From: Methylobacterium sp. Leaf104
Lineage (GTDB): Bacteria > Pseudomonadota > Alphaproteobacteria > Rhizobiales > Beijerinckiaceae
Length of the DNA: 64,000 nt
Direction of reading: 5' to 3'
NCBI RefSeq assembly: GCF_001422885.1
Contig: NZ_LMMZ01000004.1
Coordinates: 1 to 64,000 of the forward strand
The position numbers and the translations under genes were made by a program. Below the pieces are notes generated by a model. The model was not told the origin of the DNA and made no database searches. It saw nothing but the letters and a program-made list of their open reading frames with translations. Of this stretch, positions 17,032 to 26,784 are shown piece by piece. The first letter of the stretch is position 1; each line of letters opens with the position of its first letter.

Positions 17032-18525
17032 TCAGATCGCGAGCTTGCCCGGCTCGATCGCGGCGATCGCCGCCTGGGTGCCCAGGCGGCGCAGGGCCTC
17101 GCCCACCATCAGCAGGGCGGGTCCCTCGTGGCCCGAGGCCTCGACCCGGTCGGCGAGGTCGGCGGCGCCGGCCTCCACCACCTGCTGGTTCGGGCGGGTG
17201 GCGTTGAAGACGAGCAGCGCCGGGGTCGACGGCGCGAGGCCCTCGGCGATCGCCCGCTCGAGCAGCACGCCGAGGGTCTTCTTGGGCATGTAGACCACGG
17301 TGGTGACGCTCGGATCGGCCAGGGCGCCCCAGTTCAGGTCCTCCGGCAGGGCGCCGCGCCGGTCGTGGCCGGTGACGTATTGCAGGCGCCGCGCCGCGTC
17401 GCGGTTCGTCAGCGAGACGCAGAGCGAGGCCGCCGCCCCTTGCGCCGCCGAGACGCCCGGAACCACGCTGACGGGGATGCCGGCGGCCCGGCAGGCCTCG
17501 ATCTCCTCGCCGGCCCGGCCGAACACCAGGGGGTCGCCGGATTTCAGGCGCACGACCTGCTTGCCGGATTTGGCGAGCTGCACCATCAGCGCGTTGATGT
17601 CGTCCTGGCGGCAGGACGGGCCGTGCCCGGTCTTGCCCACCAGCATGGTGCGGGCCTCGCGGCGGGCATAGTCGAGGATCTCGGGCGCGACGAGGTCGTC
17701 GTACAGGATCACGTCGGCGTTTCGCAAAGCGCGCAGGGCCTTGAGGGTGAGGAGTTCGGCATCGCCCGGGCCGGCGCCGACCAGCGTCACCGCCCCGCCC
17801 TTCGGGGCGGCCTCGGTCTGCCCCAGGAGCTCGGCGAGATCCTGGTCCGTGGGGACCCGGTCGGGCTCGGCGAAGGCGCGGTCGGTGAAGCGCTCCCAGA
17901 AGGCGCGGCGGTCGGAGAAGCCGTGGAAGCGGCTGGTGACCTCTTCGCGCCAGTCGCGGGCGGCGCCGATCCAGGCCTTGAACCCGCGCGGCAGCATGCC
18001 CTCGATCCGGGCGCGCACGGTCTGCCCGAAGACCGGGGCGGCCCCCTCGGTCGAGATGCCCACCACCATGGGCGAGCGATTGACGATGGCGCCGAACTTC
18101 ACGTCGCAGAGATGCGGCCGGTCGACCGCGTTGACGATGGCGCCGGTCGTCCTTGCGGCGGCCACGAAGGCGATGCAGTCGGCCTCGTCCTCCATGGCCC
18201 CGATGCAGAAGGCCGCGCCCGTGAGGTCCTCGGGCCGCCACTGGCGCTCGTGCAAGGCGACGGAGCCCGCGACGATCTCGCCCGGCACGGCCCGCAGCTC
18301 CTCGCTGGGCTCGGGCGCGTAGACGTCCACGTGGGCCCCGGCGGCGGCGAGGAGCTTCACCTTCCAGGGGGCGCCCCCGTTGGAGCCGGCCAGCACCGCG
18401 CGCTTGCCGTGCAGCGGCACGAAGACGGGCAGGACGGCCAGGGGCTCCAGGCCGGCCGGGCCGGCACCGCCGGCCGGATCGATGCCGGCGGGCCGGGTTT
18501 CGCGGGGGGTGCGGGGCGTGCTCAT
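17032..18525 (-). CDS. cysG: Siroheme synthase (multifunctional CysG)
   Basis: CysG makes siroheme for the nitrite reductase encoded upstream. The 497-aa protein joins an N-terminal precorrin-2 dehydrogenase/ferrochelatase domain (about residues 30-230) to a C-terminal uroporphyrinogen-III methyltransferase (about 245-485). The latter has LVGAGPGDAELLTLKA, VRLKSGDPLVFGRAGEE and VVPGVSAAQGAAAS. The nucleotide loop of the first domain reads AGSNGGAPWK, a variant of the usual GGGxVA. It is the last gene of the nitrate assimilation operon, 39 bases after nasA. Confidence 0.95.
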   Translation of the reverse strand: MSTPRTPRETRPAGIDPAGGAGPAGLEPLAVLPVFVPLHGKRAVLAGSNGGAPWKVKLLAAAGAHVDVYAPEPSEELRAVPGEIVAGSVALHERQWRPEDLTGAAFCIGAMEDEADCIAFVAAARTTGAIVNAVDRPHLCDVKFGAIVNRSPMVVGISTEGAAPVFGQTVRARIEGMLPRGFKAWIGAARDWREEVTSRFHGFSDRRAFWERFTDRAFAEPDRVPTDQDLAELLGQTEAAPKGGAVTLVGAGPGDAELLTLKALRALRNADVILYDDLVAPEILDYARREARTMLVGKTGHGPSCRQDDINALMVQLAKSGKQVVRLKSGDPLVFGRAGEEIEACRAAGIPVSVVPGVSAAQGAAASLCVSLTNRDAARRLQYVTGHDRRGALPEDLNWGALADPSVTTVVYMPKKTLGVLLERAIAEGLAPSTPALLVFNATRPNQQVVEAGAADLADRVEASGHEGPALLMVGEALRRLGTQAAIAAIEPGKLAI

Positions 18526-18564
18526 GGTGCTCGGAAATGGGGGTCGATGTGGACCAAATTGAGC

Positions 18565-21234
18565 CTATGCGGCGTTGCGTGCAAGCGCCTCGGGCAGCAG
18601 CTTGCGGATCTCGGGGATGCACGAGCCGCAATTCGTGCCGGCCTTGCAGGCGGCGCCCACCGCCTCGACGGTGCCGGCCCCCGCCGCGATGACCCCCGTG
18701 ATGATGTCGAGGCCGACCCCGTGGCAGGCGCAGACGGTGGGGCCGGCCGCGGCGGTCTCGGCGCGGCCCGACAGGAGGGCGCGCCGGGCCGGGGCCTCCG
18801 GCGCCGGCTCGGCGAACAGGGCCTTGGCCTCGTCCCAGCCCGGTCGCGCCTCGGCGGGTCCGAGCGCCAGGCAGGCGACGAGGCGGCCGTCCTCGTAGAC
18901 GGCGCAGCGGTAGCGCCCGCGGGCGTGGTCGGCATACTCGGCGAGTTCGAGGCCCTGGAACAGGCCGCGCATCATCAGCGCCACGGCGCGGGAGCTCTCC
19001 TGCGTGGCGAATTGCAGGCCCGAGCCGCCGGAGATCGTCGCCCTGGCCCACCACCAGCCCTTGGGCAGGGTCTGTTCGCCGCGGGTCAGGAGGAAGCCGC
19101 GGTTGCGGTAGGGCACCGGTGCGATGCCGGCCGGCGTTGCCTTCAACTCGGGCTGTCCCGAAACCGGATCGGGCACGCCGCGCACCAGGGCGCCGACGCG
19201 GGCGTCGGAGGCGGTGGCCGCGCTCCAGTGGAAGGCCGCGAACAGGTTGCCTGGCCGCACCGCGTCGGTGACCATCGCCTCCAGGGTGGCGGTGCCGTGC
19301 GGTGTGGCGATCCGGGCGAGATCGCCCTCCTTCAGGCCCAGCGGCGCGGCATCGTCGGGATGGATCTCCACGAAGGGCACGGAGCGGTGCGCCGAGAGGC
19401 GCTGGCTCTTTCCCGTCCGCGTCATCGTGTGCCAGTGGTCGCGGACGCGGCCGGTGTTGAGGACGAGGGGATAGGCCTCATCGACCGCCTGGGCGAGCGC
19501 CGGGGCCTGCACGGCCACGAAGCGGGCGCGCTTGTCGAAGGTGTAGAACTGGCCGTCCGCGAAGAGCCGGGCCTTGGCCTTGCCGCGCCTGGGCAGCGGC
19601 CATTGCAGCGGGGCGGTCGCCGCATAGGCCGCATCGGCCATGTCGCTGACGGCGCCGATGTCGAAGTCGCGGGTGCCGTTGTTCTCGAAGGCCGAGAGGC
19701 CGGCATGCTCGCGGAAGATCGCGGCGGTGCCCGAATAGGCGAAGGCGTCGGCGTGGCCAAGGCGCTTGGCGACGTCGCAGATGATCTGCCAGTCGGCCCG
19801 GGCCTCGCCGGGCGGTTTCAGGAAGCTGCGCTGGCGCGAGATCCGGCGCTCGGAATTCGTCACCGTGCCGTCCTTCTCGCCCCAGGCCAGGGCCGGGAGC
19901 AGGACGGTCCTGCGTCCCGTCGCCCGGGCGCTGTCGCTGTCGGCCACCGCCTCCGAGACGACGTACAGGTCGAGGGACTTCAGGCTCTCGCGGATCCGGT
20001 CGGCCCGCGGCATCGACACGATCGGGTTGGTGCCCATCACCCACAGGGCCTTGATCTTGCCGCGCTCGATCGCCTCGAACAGGGCGACCGCCTTCATGCC
20101 CTCGCCGGTGATGATGTTGGGCGCCGACCAGAAGCGGCGGACCCGGTCCACCTCCTCGGGGGTGAAGTGCATGTGGGCGGCGAGCATGTTGGCCAGCCCC
20201 CCGACCTCGCGCCCGCCCATGGCGTTGGGCTGGCCGGTCAGCGAGAAGGGGCCCGCCCCGGGCAGGCCGATGCGGCCGGTGGCGAGGTGGCAGTTGATGA
20301 TCGCGTTGCCCTTGTCGGTGCCCTGCGCCGACTGATTCACGCCCTGCGAGAAGGCGGTGACCACCCGCTTCGTGCGGGCGAACATCTCGAAGAACCGGGC
20401 CACGTCGGCCTCGGACAGGCCGGTGGCGGCGGCGGTGGCGGGAATCGTCGGCGCGATGGCGCGCGCCCGCTCCAGGGCGCCGTCGAGGCCGCTCGTGTGG
20501 TCGAGGACGAAGCGGTCGTCGAGGGAGCCGGTGCTGGCGAGATGCACCAGCAGGCCGGAGAACAGGGCGGTGTCGGAGCCGGCCTTCAGGCCGAGGAAGA
20601 GGTCGGCCTCCTCGCCGGTCTGGGTGCGGCGGGGGTCGATCACCACCAGCTTCGTGCCGCGCTTGGCCCGCGCGTCGACCATCCGGCGGAACAGGATGGG
20701 GTGGCACCAGGCGGTGTTCGACCCCACCAGCACGATGAGATCGGCCTCGTCGAGGTCCTCGTAGCAGCCCGGCACGGTGTCCGAGCCGAAGGCGCGCCGG
20801 TGGGCGGCGACCGCGCTCGACATGCAGAGGCGCGAGTTGGTGTCGACGTGCGGCGTGCCGAGGAAGCCCTTCGCCAGCTTGTTGGCGACGTAATAATCCT
20901 CCGTGAGAAGCTGGCCCGAGAGGTAGAACGCGATCGCGTCCGGCCCGTGCCGCTCGGCGATGCGGCGCAGGGACCCCGCCACGGTGCCGAGCGCCGATTC
21001 CCAGCTCGCGCGGGCGCCGTCCACCTGCGGGTGGAGCAGGCGGTTGTCGAGGGAGAGCGTCTCGCCCAGCGCCGAGCCCTTGGAGCAGAGCCGGCCGAAA
21101 TTGGCCGGGTGCGCGGTGTCGCCGGCGATGTCCGCGCCGCCCTGCCCATCCGGCGTGGCGAGCACGCCGCAGCCGACGCCGCAATACGGGCAGGTGGTCT
21201 TGACGGGGGCGGGTGCCTGGACGTGCGCGTTCAT
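18565..21234 (-). CDS. nasA: Assimilatory nitrate reductase catalytic subunit
   Basis: NasA is a cytoplasmic molybdenum enzyme that reduces nitrate to nitrite. The 889-aa protein starts at 21234. The N-terminus holds a [4Fe-4S] site (CPYCGVGC, C15, C18, C22, then a Cys in NFGRLCSKG). The bis-MGD oxidoreductase core and molydopterin-binding domain follow. The C-terminus adds a BFD-type [2Fe-2S] domain (CACHGVGLD, then GTNCGSCIPEIRKLL), as in NADH- or flavoprotein-linked NasA enzymes. It lies in an operon with the nitrate importer, nitrite reductase and two flavoproteins. Confidence 0.96.
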   Translation of the reverse strand: MNAHVQAPAPVKTTCPYCGVGCGVLATPDGQGGADIAGDTAHPANFGRLCSKGSALGETLSLDNRLLHPQVDGARASWESALGTVAGSLRRIAERHGPDAIAFYLSGQLLTEDYYVANKLAKGFLGTPHVDTNSRLCMSSAVAAHRRAFGSDTVPGCYEDLDEADLIVLVGSNTAWCHPILFRRMVDARAKRGTKLVVIDPRRTQTGEEADLFLGLKAGSDTALFSGLLVHLASTGSLDDRFVLDHTSGLDGALERARAIAPTIPATAAATGLSEADVARFFEMFARTKRVVTAFSQGVNQSAQGTDKGNAIINCHLATGRIGLPGAGPFSLTGQPNAMGGREVGGLANMLAAHMHFTPEEVDRVRRFWSAPNIITGEGMKAVALFEAIERGKIKALWVMGTNPIVSMPRADRIRESLKSLDLYVVSEAVADSDSARATGRRTVLLPALAWGEKDGTVTNSERRISRQRSFLKPPGEARADWQIICDVAKRLGHADAFAYSGTAAIFREHAGLSAFENNGTRDFDIGAVSDMADAAYAATAPLQWPLPRRGKAKARLFADGQFYTFDKRARFVAVQAPALAQAVDEAYPLVLNTGRVRDHWHTMTRTGKSQRLSAHRSVPFVEIHPDDAAPLGLKEGDLARIATPHGTATLEAMVTDAVRPGNLFAAFHWSAATASDARVGALVRGVPDPVSGQPELKATPAGIAPVPYRNRGFLLTRGEQTLPKGWWWARATISGGSGLQFATQESSRAVALMMRGLFQGLELAEYADHARGRYRCAVYEDGRLVACLALGPAEARPGWDEAKALFAEPAPEAPARRALLSGRAETAAAGPTVCACHGVGLDIITGVIAAGAGTVEAVGAACKAGTNCGSCIPEIRKLLPEALARNAA

Positions 21235-21306
21235 GGCGGGATCCTCGGCGGATTCTTGTGGCGGCCTGGATGGGAGCAAGAGACGGGCCGAGGCGGAACG
21301 CCCACT

Positions 21307-21325
21307 CTCCCCCGCAGAGGGGGAG
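21307..21325 (-). other. Hairpin between flavoprotein and nasA genes
   Basis: CTCCCCC at 21307-21313 pairs with GGGGGAG at 21319-21325. It sits in the 106-base gap inside the nitrate operon, the longest gap after the leader. Without a T run it is more likely an mRNA processing or stability element than a full terminator. Confidence 0.45.
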
Positions 21326-21340
21326 GGTCGGGATGGCGTG

Positions 21341-22939
21341 CTAGTACACGTCGGCCTGATAGCGACCCGTCTTCTTCAGATGGGCGAGGTAGGCCACGGC
21401 CTCGTCGGGGTTCTTGCCTCCGAACTGGCCGGCGACGTCGATGATCGCCCGCTCCACGTCCTTGGCCATGCGCTTGGCGTCGCCGCAGACGTAGAAATGC
21501 GCGCCGCCCTCGAGCCACTTCCACAGCTCGGCACCGTTCTCGCGCATGCGGTCCTGGACGTAGGTCTTCTCGGCGCCGTCGCGGGACCAGGCCAGCGACA
21601 GGCGGGTGAGGCACTTCTTGTCCTTCAGGGCGTTCAGCTCGTCCCGGTAGAAGAAGTCGGAGGCCTGCTTCTGGTGGCCGTAGAACAGCCAGTTGCGGCC
21701 CGGAGCCTGCGTGGCGTCGCGTTCGCGCAGGAAGGCGCGGAAGGGCGCGATGCCGGTGCCGGGGCCGACCATGATGACGTCCTTGCCCAGATCCTCCGGC
21801 AGGGCGAAGCCGTGGGCCTTCTGCAGGTAGACCTTGACCTTCATGCCCTCGGGGATGCGCTCGCCGAGATGGGTCGAGGCGACGCCGAGGCGCAGGCGCG
21901 AGCGGTGGCTGTAGCGCACCGCGTCGACCGTGAGCGAGACCCGGCCCGGATCGGCCTTGGGCGAGGACGAGATCGAGTAGAGCCGCGGCTGCAACTCGTC
22001 GAGCGCTTCCAGGAAGACCTCGGCATCGGGGCGTGCGCCGGGGAACTTGTGGAGCGCGCCGAGCACGTCGAGATGGGCGGCGTCGCCGTCCGGGTCCTCG
22101 CCGGCGGCCAGCGCCTGCGCCTTCCTGCGGGCCTCGCCCGAGGTGAGAAGCGAGAGCAGCTGGTAGAGTCCGTCGGGCGCGCCGCCGAGGGCATAGTCGG
22201 TCAGCAGCCGGTCGCGCAGGGTCTTGCCCCCGATCCTGCGTTCGGGCCGCGCGCCGAGCTCGGCGATGACCGCGTCGACCAGGGCCGGGGCGTTGGCCGG
22301 GAACAGCCCGAGGGAATCGCCGACCACGTAGTCGATCGGCGTGCCGGTGAGGTCGATCTCGATGTGCCAGGTCTCCTTCTCGCCGCCCGGCGCATTGAGG
22401 CGCGTGCGCGAGACGAAGGTCGCCTCCACGGGGTTCTCCCGGCAGTAGCCGAGGGGGCCGAGCTCGGGAGCGGCCTTGGGCGCGGAATCCTCGGACGTCT
22501 TCGGCGCGCCGCCACCGGCGCCGAACTCCTCTTCGAGCTTCTTCAGCATCCGGAGCGTGTCCTTGCCGCCGGGCTGGCACAGGTTCAGGCGCTCCTCGTT
22601 CTTGAGGAAGATGGCGTTCGCGTAGTCGGCGCAGTTGTAGCCGCACTGGCCGCAATCCTGCTGCGCCATGGCGGCCATCAGCTTCTGCGCCTCGGGCCGC
22701 TCCTTGGCCATCTCCATGCGCTCGGGCAGCGGCAGGGAGGGGTCGTGCCAGGGCGCATCGTCGTTGTCGGCGAGTTTCTGCGCGCCGCCCGGCGCGTCAC
22801 CGGGCGCCAGCGCCGTGGCGCCCTCGACGGCGGGACCCAGCAGCGCCGCGAAGTAGCCCGAGAGCCAGGCGCGCTGGTCCGGGTCGAACGGGGCGGTCTC
22901 GGGGATGAGGACCAGGGGGGGCGTGACGTGCTCGCTCAT
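21341..22939 (-). CDS. CysJ-like NADPH flavoprotein with N-terminal Fe-S domain
   Basis: This 532-aa electron-transfer protein is usually annotated as sulfite reductase alpha subunit. The C-terminal two thirds match the CysJ FAD/NADPH reductase module: PRLYSISSSP for FAD, GPGTGIAPFRAFL for NADPH, and a final YQADVY. The N-terminal FMN flavodoxin domain of CysJ is absent. In its place is a four-Cys iron-sulfur motif (CGQCGYNC...C-QPGG, about residues 95-125, PF04060-like). Its start overlaps the nirA stop by four bases, so it probably carries electrons from NADPH to NirA or NasA; this role is inferred. Confidence 0.88.
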   Translation of the reverse strand: MSEHVTPPLVLIPETAPFDPDQRAWLSGYFAALLGPAVEGATALAPGDAPGGAQKLADNDDAPWHDPSLPLPERMEMAKERPEAQKLMAAMAQQDCGQCGYNCADYANAIFLKNEERLNLCQPGGKDTLRMLKKLEEEFGAGGGAPKTSEDSAPKAAPELGPLGYCRENPVEATFVSRTRLNAPGGEKETWHIEIDLTGTPIDYVVGDSLGLFPANAPALVDAVIAELGARPERRIGGKTLRDRLLTDYALGGAPDGLYQLLSLLTSGEARRKAQALAAGEDPDGDAAHLDVLGALHKFPGARPDAEVFLEALDELQPRLYSISSSPKADPGRVSLTVDAVRYSHRSRLRLGVASTHLGERIPEGMKVKVYLQKAHGFALPEDLGKDVIMVGPGTGIAPFRAFLRERDATQAPGRNWLFYGHQKQASDFFYRDELNALKDKKCLTRLSLAWSRDGAEKTYVQDRMRENGAELWKWLEGGAHFYVCGDAKRMAKDVERAIIDVAGQFGGKNPDEAVAYLAHLKKTGRYQADVY

Positions 22940-24726
22940 GCGGCGGCCTTCAGGACGGGTTGCTCTTCGGCGATGTTGCGCAGGGATTCGGGGCCTGTGC
23001 GGGCGGTGAAGGCCTGGAAGCTCTCGTCCGGGCCGGTGCGCCGGGCGAGGTAGCTGCGCAGCAGGGCCTCGATGCGGGTCGGGCAATCCTCGGCCTTCAC
23101 GGCCTTCCAGATCTCGGTGCCGATCTTCGGGGACTCGCCGAAGCCACCGCCGACGACGATGTCGTAGCCCTCGACGGTGTCGCCCTCCTCCGAGACCACG
23201 ACCTTGGCCCCGATGAGCCCGATGTCGCCGATGTAGTGCTGGGCACAGGAATGATGGCAGCCGGTGAGATGGACGTTCACCGGCACGTCGAGTTCCTTCA
23301 GGTTCGCCTCGATGTAGTCGGCGATGACCAGGGCGTGGCCCTTGGTGTCGGAGGCGGCGAACTTGCAGCCGCGGTTGCCCGTGCAGGCGACGAGGCCGGC
23401 GCGGATGCTGGAGGCCTCCGTGGTGAGACCCAGGGCGGCGACCCGTGCCTGGACCTCGGCCACCTTGGCGTCGGGCACGCCGGAGAACAGGAAGTTCTGC
23501 CAGACCGTCATGCGGATGGCGCCGTCGCCGCACTCGGCGGCGATCTTGGCCAGAGCGCGCATCTGGTCGGTGGTCATCTTGCCCACCGGCAGGATCACGC
23601 CGATCCAGTTCAGGCCGTCCTGGACCTGGCGGTGGACGCCCACATGGGCGAAGCGGTCCATCGGTCCGCGCGGGGCCAGGTGGGCCGGGTCGACCCGGTC
23701 GAGCGTGTAGCCCAGCACCGCCTCGACGGCGGCGAGGTACTTGTCGAAGCCCCAGGCGTCGAGGACGTACTTCATCCGGCTCTTGTTGCGATTGGTGCGG
23801 TCACCGTTCTGGATGAAGACGCGCAGGATGGCGTCGGCGACCTTGTTGCAATCCTCCGGCCTCAGCACGACACCGGTGTCGCGGGCCAGATCCCGGTGGC
23901 CCGAGATGCCGCCCAGCACGAGGCGCATCCAGACGCCCGGGGCGACGCTGGCGCCCTCCAGCACCCGCACGGCCTGGAAGCCGATGTCGTTGGTCTCCTC
24001 CAGCACCGGCATCACGCCGCCGCCGTCGAAGGCGACGTTGAACTTGCGCGGCAGGCCGAACAGCGAGCGGTCGTTGAGGATGTGGTTGTGCCAGGACTTG
24101 GCGAGCGGGCGCGTGTCGAGGAGCTCCTGCGCGTCGACGCCGGCCACCGGCGATCCGGTGACGTTGCGGATGTTGTCGGCGCCCGCACCGCGCGCGGTGA
24201 GGCCGAGGTCGATCAGCCCGTCGAGGAAGGGCTGGCCGTGCTCCGGGGCGATCTCGCGGACCTGCAGGTTGGCGCGGGTGGTGACGTGGCTGTAGCCGCC
24301 GCCATGGGCGTCGGCCAGGTCCGCGATGCCGGCGAACTGCCAGTGGTGCAGGATGCCGTTGGGGATGCGCAGGCGGCACATGTAGGAATTCTGGGCGGGG
24401 GCCACCCAGAACAGGCCGTGGTAGCGCCAGCGGAAATTGTCCTCGGGCTTCGGACCCTTGCCCGTCGCGGCCTCCGCGATGAGCCGGTTGTGCCCGTCGA
24501 AGGGGTTCTCGGCCCGCTTCCACTTCTCCTGCTCGCAGAGCTTGCCGCCGGCCTTGATCGTGGCGTCCTGCGCCTTGATGTGGATCGCGTCCGGGCCGGT
24601 GGGCTCGGCCGGCGGGGCGGAGGCCCCGGTCCCGAGGGCGAGACCGCCGGTCACCCGCGCGGCGGCGATGCCGGAGGCGAAACCTTCGAGGTAGCGCTTC
24701 TGCTCGGCGTTGAATGCGTCGGCCAT
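22936..24726 (-). CDS. nirA: Ferredoxin-type nitrite reductase (siroheme, [4Fe-4S])
   Basis: This enzyme reduces nitrite to ammonium with six electrons (596 aa). Two ferredoxin-like/siroheme domain repeats are visible, and the cluster-siroheme ligands are CTGNRGC followed by GCHHSC in LTGCHHSCAQHYIGDIG. That makes it the NirA/sulfite reductase superfamily, not the large NirB. Its operon position next to nasA and nitrate transport favours nitrite over sulfite as substrate. It is 11 bases after the FAD oxidoreductase gene and overlaps the following flavoprotein start (ATGA). Confidence 0.92.
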   Translation of the reverse strand: MADAFNAEQKRYLEGFASGIAAARVTGGLALGTGASAPPAEPTGPDAIHIKAQDATIKAGGKLCEQEKWKRAENPFDGHNRLIAEAATGKGPKPEDNFRWRYHGLFWVAPAQNSYMCRLRIPNGILHHWQFAGIADLADAHGGGYSHVTTRANLQVREIAPEHGQPFLDGLIDLGLTARGAGADNIRNVTGSPVAGVDAQELLDTRPLAKSWHNHILNDRSLFGLPRKFNVAFDGGGVMPVLEETNDIGFQAVRVLEGASVAPGVWMRLVLGGISGHRDLARDTGVVLRPEDCNKVADAILRVFIQNGDRTNRNKSRMKYVLDAWGFDKYLAAVEAVLGYTLDRVDPAHLAPRGPMDRFAHVGVHRQVQDGLNWIGVILPVGKMTTDQMRALAKIAAECGDGAIRMTVWQNFLFSGVPDAKVAEVQARVAALGLTTEASSIRAGLVACTGNRGCKFAASDTKGHALVIADYIEANLKELDVPVNVHLTGCHHSCAQHYIGDIGLIGAKVVVSEEGDTVEGYDIVVGGGFGESPKIGTEIWKAVKAEDCPTRIEALLRSYLARRTGPDESFQAFTARTGPESLRNIAEEQPVLKAAA

Positions 24727-24737
24727 GGCTAGGCTCC

Positions 24738-25961
24738 TCACGCTGCGAGGGGTTGGGGTGCGGGCGCGACGGGACGCCCGAACATGAGATCGTCGCGATG
24801 TTCGGCGATGGAGGCGCCGGTGCGGATCAGCTCCTTGCACCAGCCCTGCTCGGCGATGTCGCCGACGAAGACCGCGCCGAGGAGGCGATCCTCGGCGACG
24901 ACGAGCTTGCGGTAGAGGCCGAGGCCGGGATCCGACATCAGCACGGTCTCGGCCCCCTCCGGCGCCTCGATCTGGCCGGCGGAGAAGACCGGAAGTCCCG
25001 AGACCTTGAGGCTCGTCGACAGGGACGTGCCCGTGTAGGCCGCGTCCTCGCCGACGAGGTGGCGGCTCAGGGTCTCGGCCTGCTCGTAGGCGGGCTCCAC
25101 GAGGCCGTAGACCATGCCGCGGTGCTCGGCGCATTCGCCCAGCGCGTAGATGCGGGCATCCGACGACTGCATCCGGTCGTCGACCTTGATGCCGCGCCCG
25201 GTCTCGATCCCGGCCTTCTGGGCCAGCCCCGCATTGGGACGCACGCCCACCGACATCACCACGAGGTCGGCGGGCAGCACGGTGCCGTCGGACAGGACCA
25301 GGCGCTCGACCCGGCCCGCGCCCTCGACCGCCGCGGTATCGGCCTTGAGCAGCACCTTCACGCCGCGCGCCTCCATGGCGCGCTTCACGAGGCCGGCGGC
25401 GGCGTGGTCGAGCTGGCGCTCCATCAGCCGGTCCATGACGTGCAGGAGCGTGGTCTCGACGCCGAGCCGCGCGAGGCCGACGGCGGCCTCCAGGCCGAGG
25501 AGACCGCCGCCGATGACGACGGCCCTGGCATGCGCGACGGCCGCCCTGCGGATGGCGGCGACGTCCGCGAGATCGCGGAAGGTGAGCACGCCGGGCAGGT
25601 CCATGCCGGGCTTCGGCAGGCGGATCGGCAGGGAGCCGACGGCGAGCACGAGCTTGTCGAAGGGCAGGACGTGGGTCTCCCCCACCATCACGAGAGCGTT
25701 CTCCCGGTCGATCTCGGTGACCGGCGCGCCGGTGATTAGGCGGATGCCGTGGCCCGCGTACCAGTCGAGGCCGCGGAAGGCGCAGCCCGCCTCGTCGACC
25801 TCGCCGCCGAGCAGCGAGGAGAGCAGCACGCGATTGTAGGCCGCCTGCGGCTCCGCCCCGACGACGGTGACGTCGTACAGGCCCGGCGCCCGTTCGGTGA
25901 GGCGTTCCAGGAAGCGCAACGACGCCATGCCGTTGCCGATCACCACCAGCCGTTCCCGCAT
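24738..25961 (-). CDS. FAD-dependent NAD(P)H oxidoreductase of the NirB/NasB N-terminal type
   Basis: This 407-aa flavoprotein begins MRERLVVIGNGMASLRFLERL, the FAD-binding GxGxxS start typical of NirB/NasB. It has a second nucleotide fold (AVVIGGGLLGLEAAVGLARLG) and the C-terminal ALGECAEHRGMVYGLVEPAYEQ block. It lacks the BFD, siroheme and Fe-S parts of full NirB, so it is a stand-alone electron donor, likely for NasA or NirA. It lies between the transporter ATPase and nirA, with gaps of 16 and 11 bases. Confidence 0.88.
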   Translation of the reverse strand: MRERLVVIGNGMASLRFLERLTERAPGLYDVTVVGAEPQAAYNRVLLSSLLGGEVDEAGCAFRGLDWYAGHGIRLITGAPVTEIDRENALVMVGETHVLPFDKLVLAVGSLPIRLPKPGMDLPGVLTFRDLADVAAIRRAAVAHARAVVIGGGLLGLEAAVGLARLGVETTLLHVMDRLMERQLDHAAAGLVKRAMEARGVKVLLKADTAAVEGAGRVERLVLSDGTVLPADLVVMSVGVRPNAGLAQKAGIETGRGIKVDDRMQSSDARIYALGECAEHRGMVYGLVEPAYEQAETLSRHLVGEDAAYTGTSLSTSLKVSGLPVFSAGQIEAPEGAETVLMSDPGLGLYRKLVVAEDRLLGAVFVGDIAEQGWCKELIRTGASIAEHRDDLMFGRPVAPAPQPLAA

Positions 25962-25977
25962 CGTCCGAGACCCGTCC

Positions 25978-26772
25978 TCAGGCCGCGATGGCGGGCTTGG
26001 CGTGGCGCGCGTAGAGGAATTCGAGCACCTCGGCGCGGGCGTGCGTGTAGGTCGGGTCCTCCACGAGGTCGAGGCGGCGGCGCGGCCGCTCGAGGTCGAC
26101 CCGCAGGATCTCGCCGACGGTGGCCGAGGGCCCGTTGGTCATCATCACGATGCGATCGGAGAGGAGCACCGCCTCGTCGACGTCGTGGGTGATCATGATC
26201 ACGGCGTTCTTCAGCCGGGCATGGATGTCCATGAGCGAGTCCTGGAGATGGGCGCGGGTGAGCGCGTCCAGGGCCCCGAAGGGCTCGTCGAGGAGCAGGA
26301 CCTTCGGCTCCATCGCCAGGGCGCGGGCGATGCCGACGCGCTGTTTCATGCCGCCCGAGATCTCGCTCGGGCGCCGGTCGGCGGCGTGGGTCATGTTCAC
26401 GAGCGACAGGTTGTGGTCGATCCAGGCGTTGCGCTCGGCCTTCGACTTCTTGCCCTTGAAGACCTTGTCGACGGCGAGCGCCACGTTCTCGCGCACGGTG
26501 AGCCAGGGCAGGAGCGAGTGGTTCTGGAACACCACGGCACGGTCGGGACCGGGGCTGTTCACCTCCTTGTCCTCGAGGAGCACGCCGCCGGTGGAGGCCT
26601 TGAGCAGGCCGGCGACGATGTTGAGCACCGTCGACTTGCCGCAGCCCGAATGCCCGATCAGCGAGACGAACTCGCCCTTGTCGATCTTCACGCTGACGTC
26701 GCGCAGGACCTCGTTGGTCCGGCCCGAGCGGGTGAAGCTGATGCCGACGTTCTCGATGCTGAGATAGCTCAT
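25978..26772 (-). CDS. nrtD: Nitrate ABC transporter ATP-binding protein
   Basis: This ATPase of the nitrate/sulfonate/taurine importer family (264 aa) powers nitrate uptake at the inner membrane. It shows Walker A GHSGCGKST, the Q-loop FQNHSLLPW, the signature SGGMKQR, Walker B VLLLDEP and the switch His in THDVDEA. The gene follows the permease by 12 bases. It has no fused receptor domain as in cyanobacterial NrtC. Confidence 0.93.
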   Translation of the reverse strand: MSYLSIENVGISFTRSGRTNEVLRDVSVKIDKGEFVSLIGHSGCGKSTVLNIVAGLLKASTGGVLLEDKEVNSPGPDRAVVFQNHSLLPWLTVRENVALAVDKVFKGKKSKAERNAWIDHNLSLVNMTHAADRRPSEISGGMKQRVGIARALAMEPKVLLLDEPFGALDALTRAHLQDSLMDIHARLKNAVIMITHDVDEAVLLSDRIVMMTNGPSATVGEILRVDLERPRRRLDLVEDPTYTHARAEVLEFLYARHAKPAIAA

Positions 26773-26784
26773 GGGAATCCCTCC

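Noticed and set aside
17128..21444. 1438-residue plus-strand frame opposite cysG and nasA
   Set aside because: Long antisense frames are expected at this GC content. Composition is His/Gly/Ala-rich without domains, while the minus strand encodes complete CysG and NasA.
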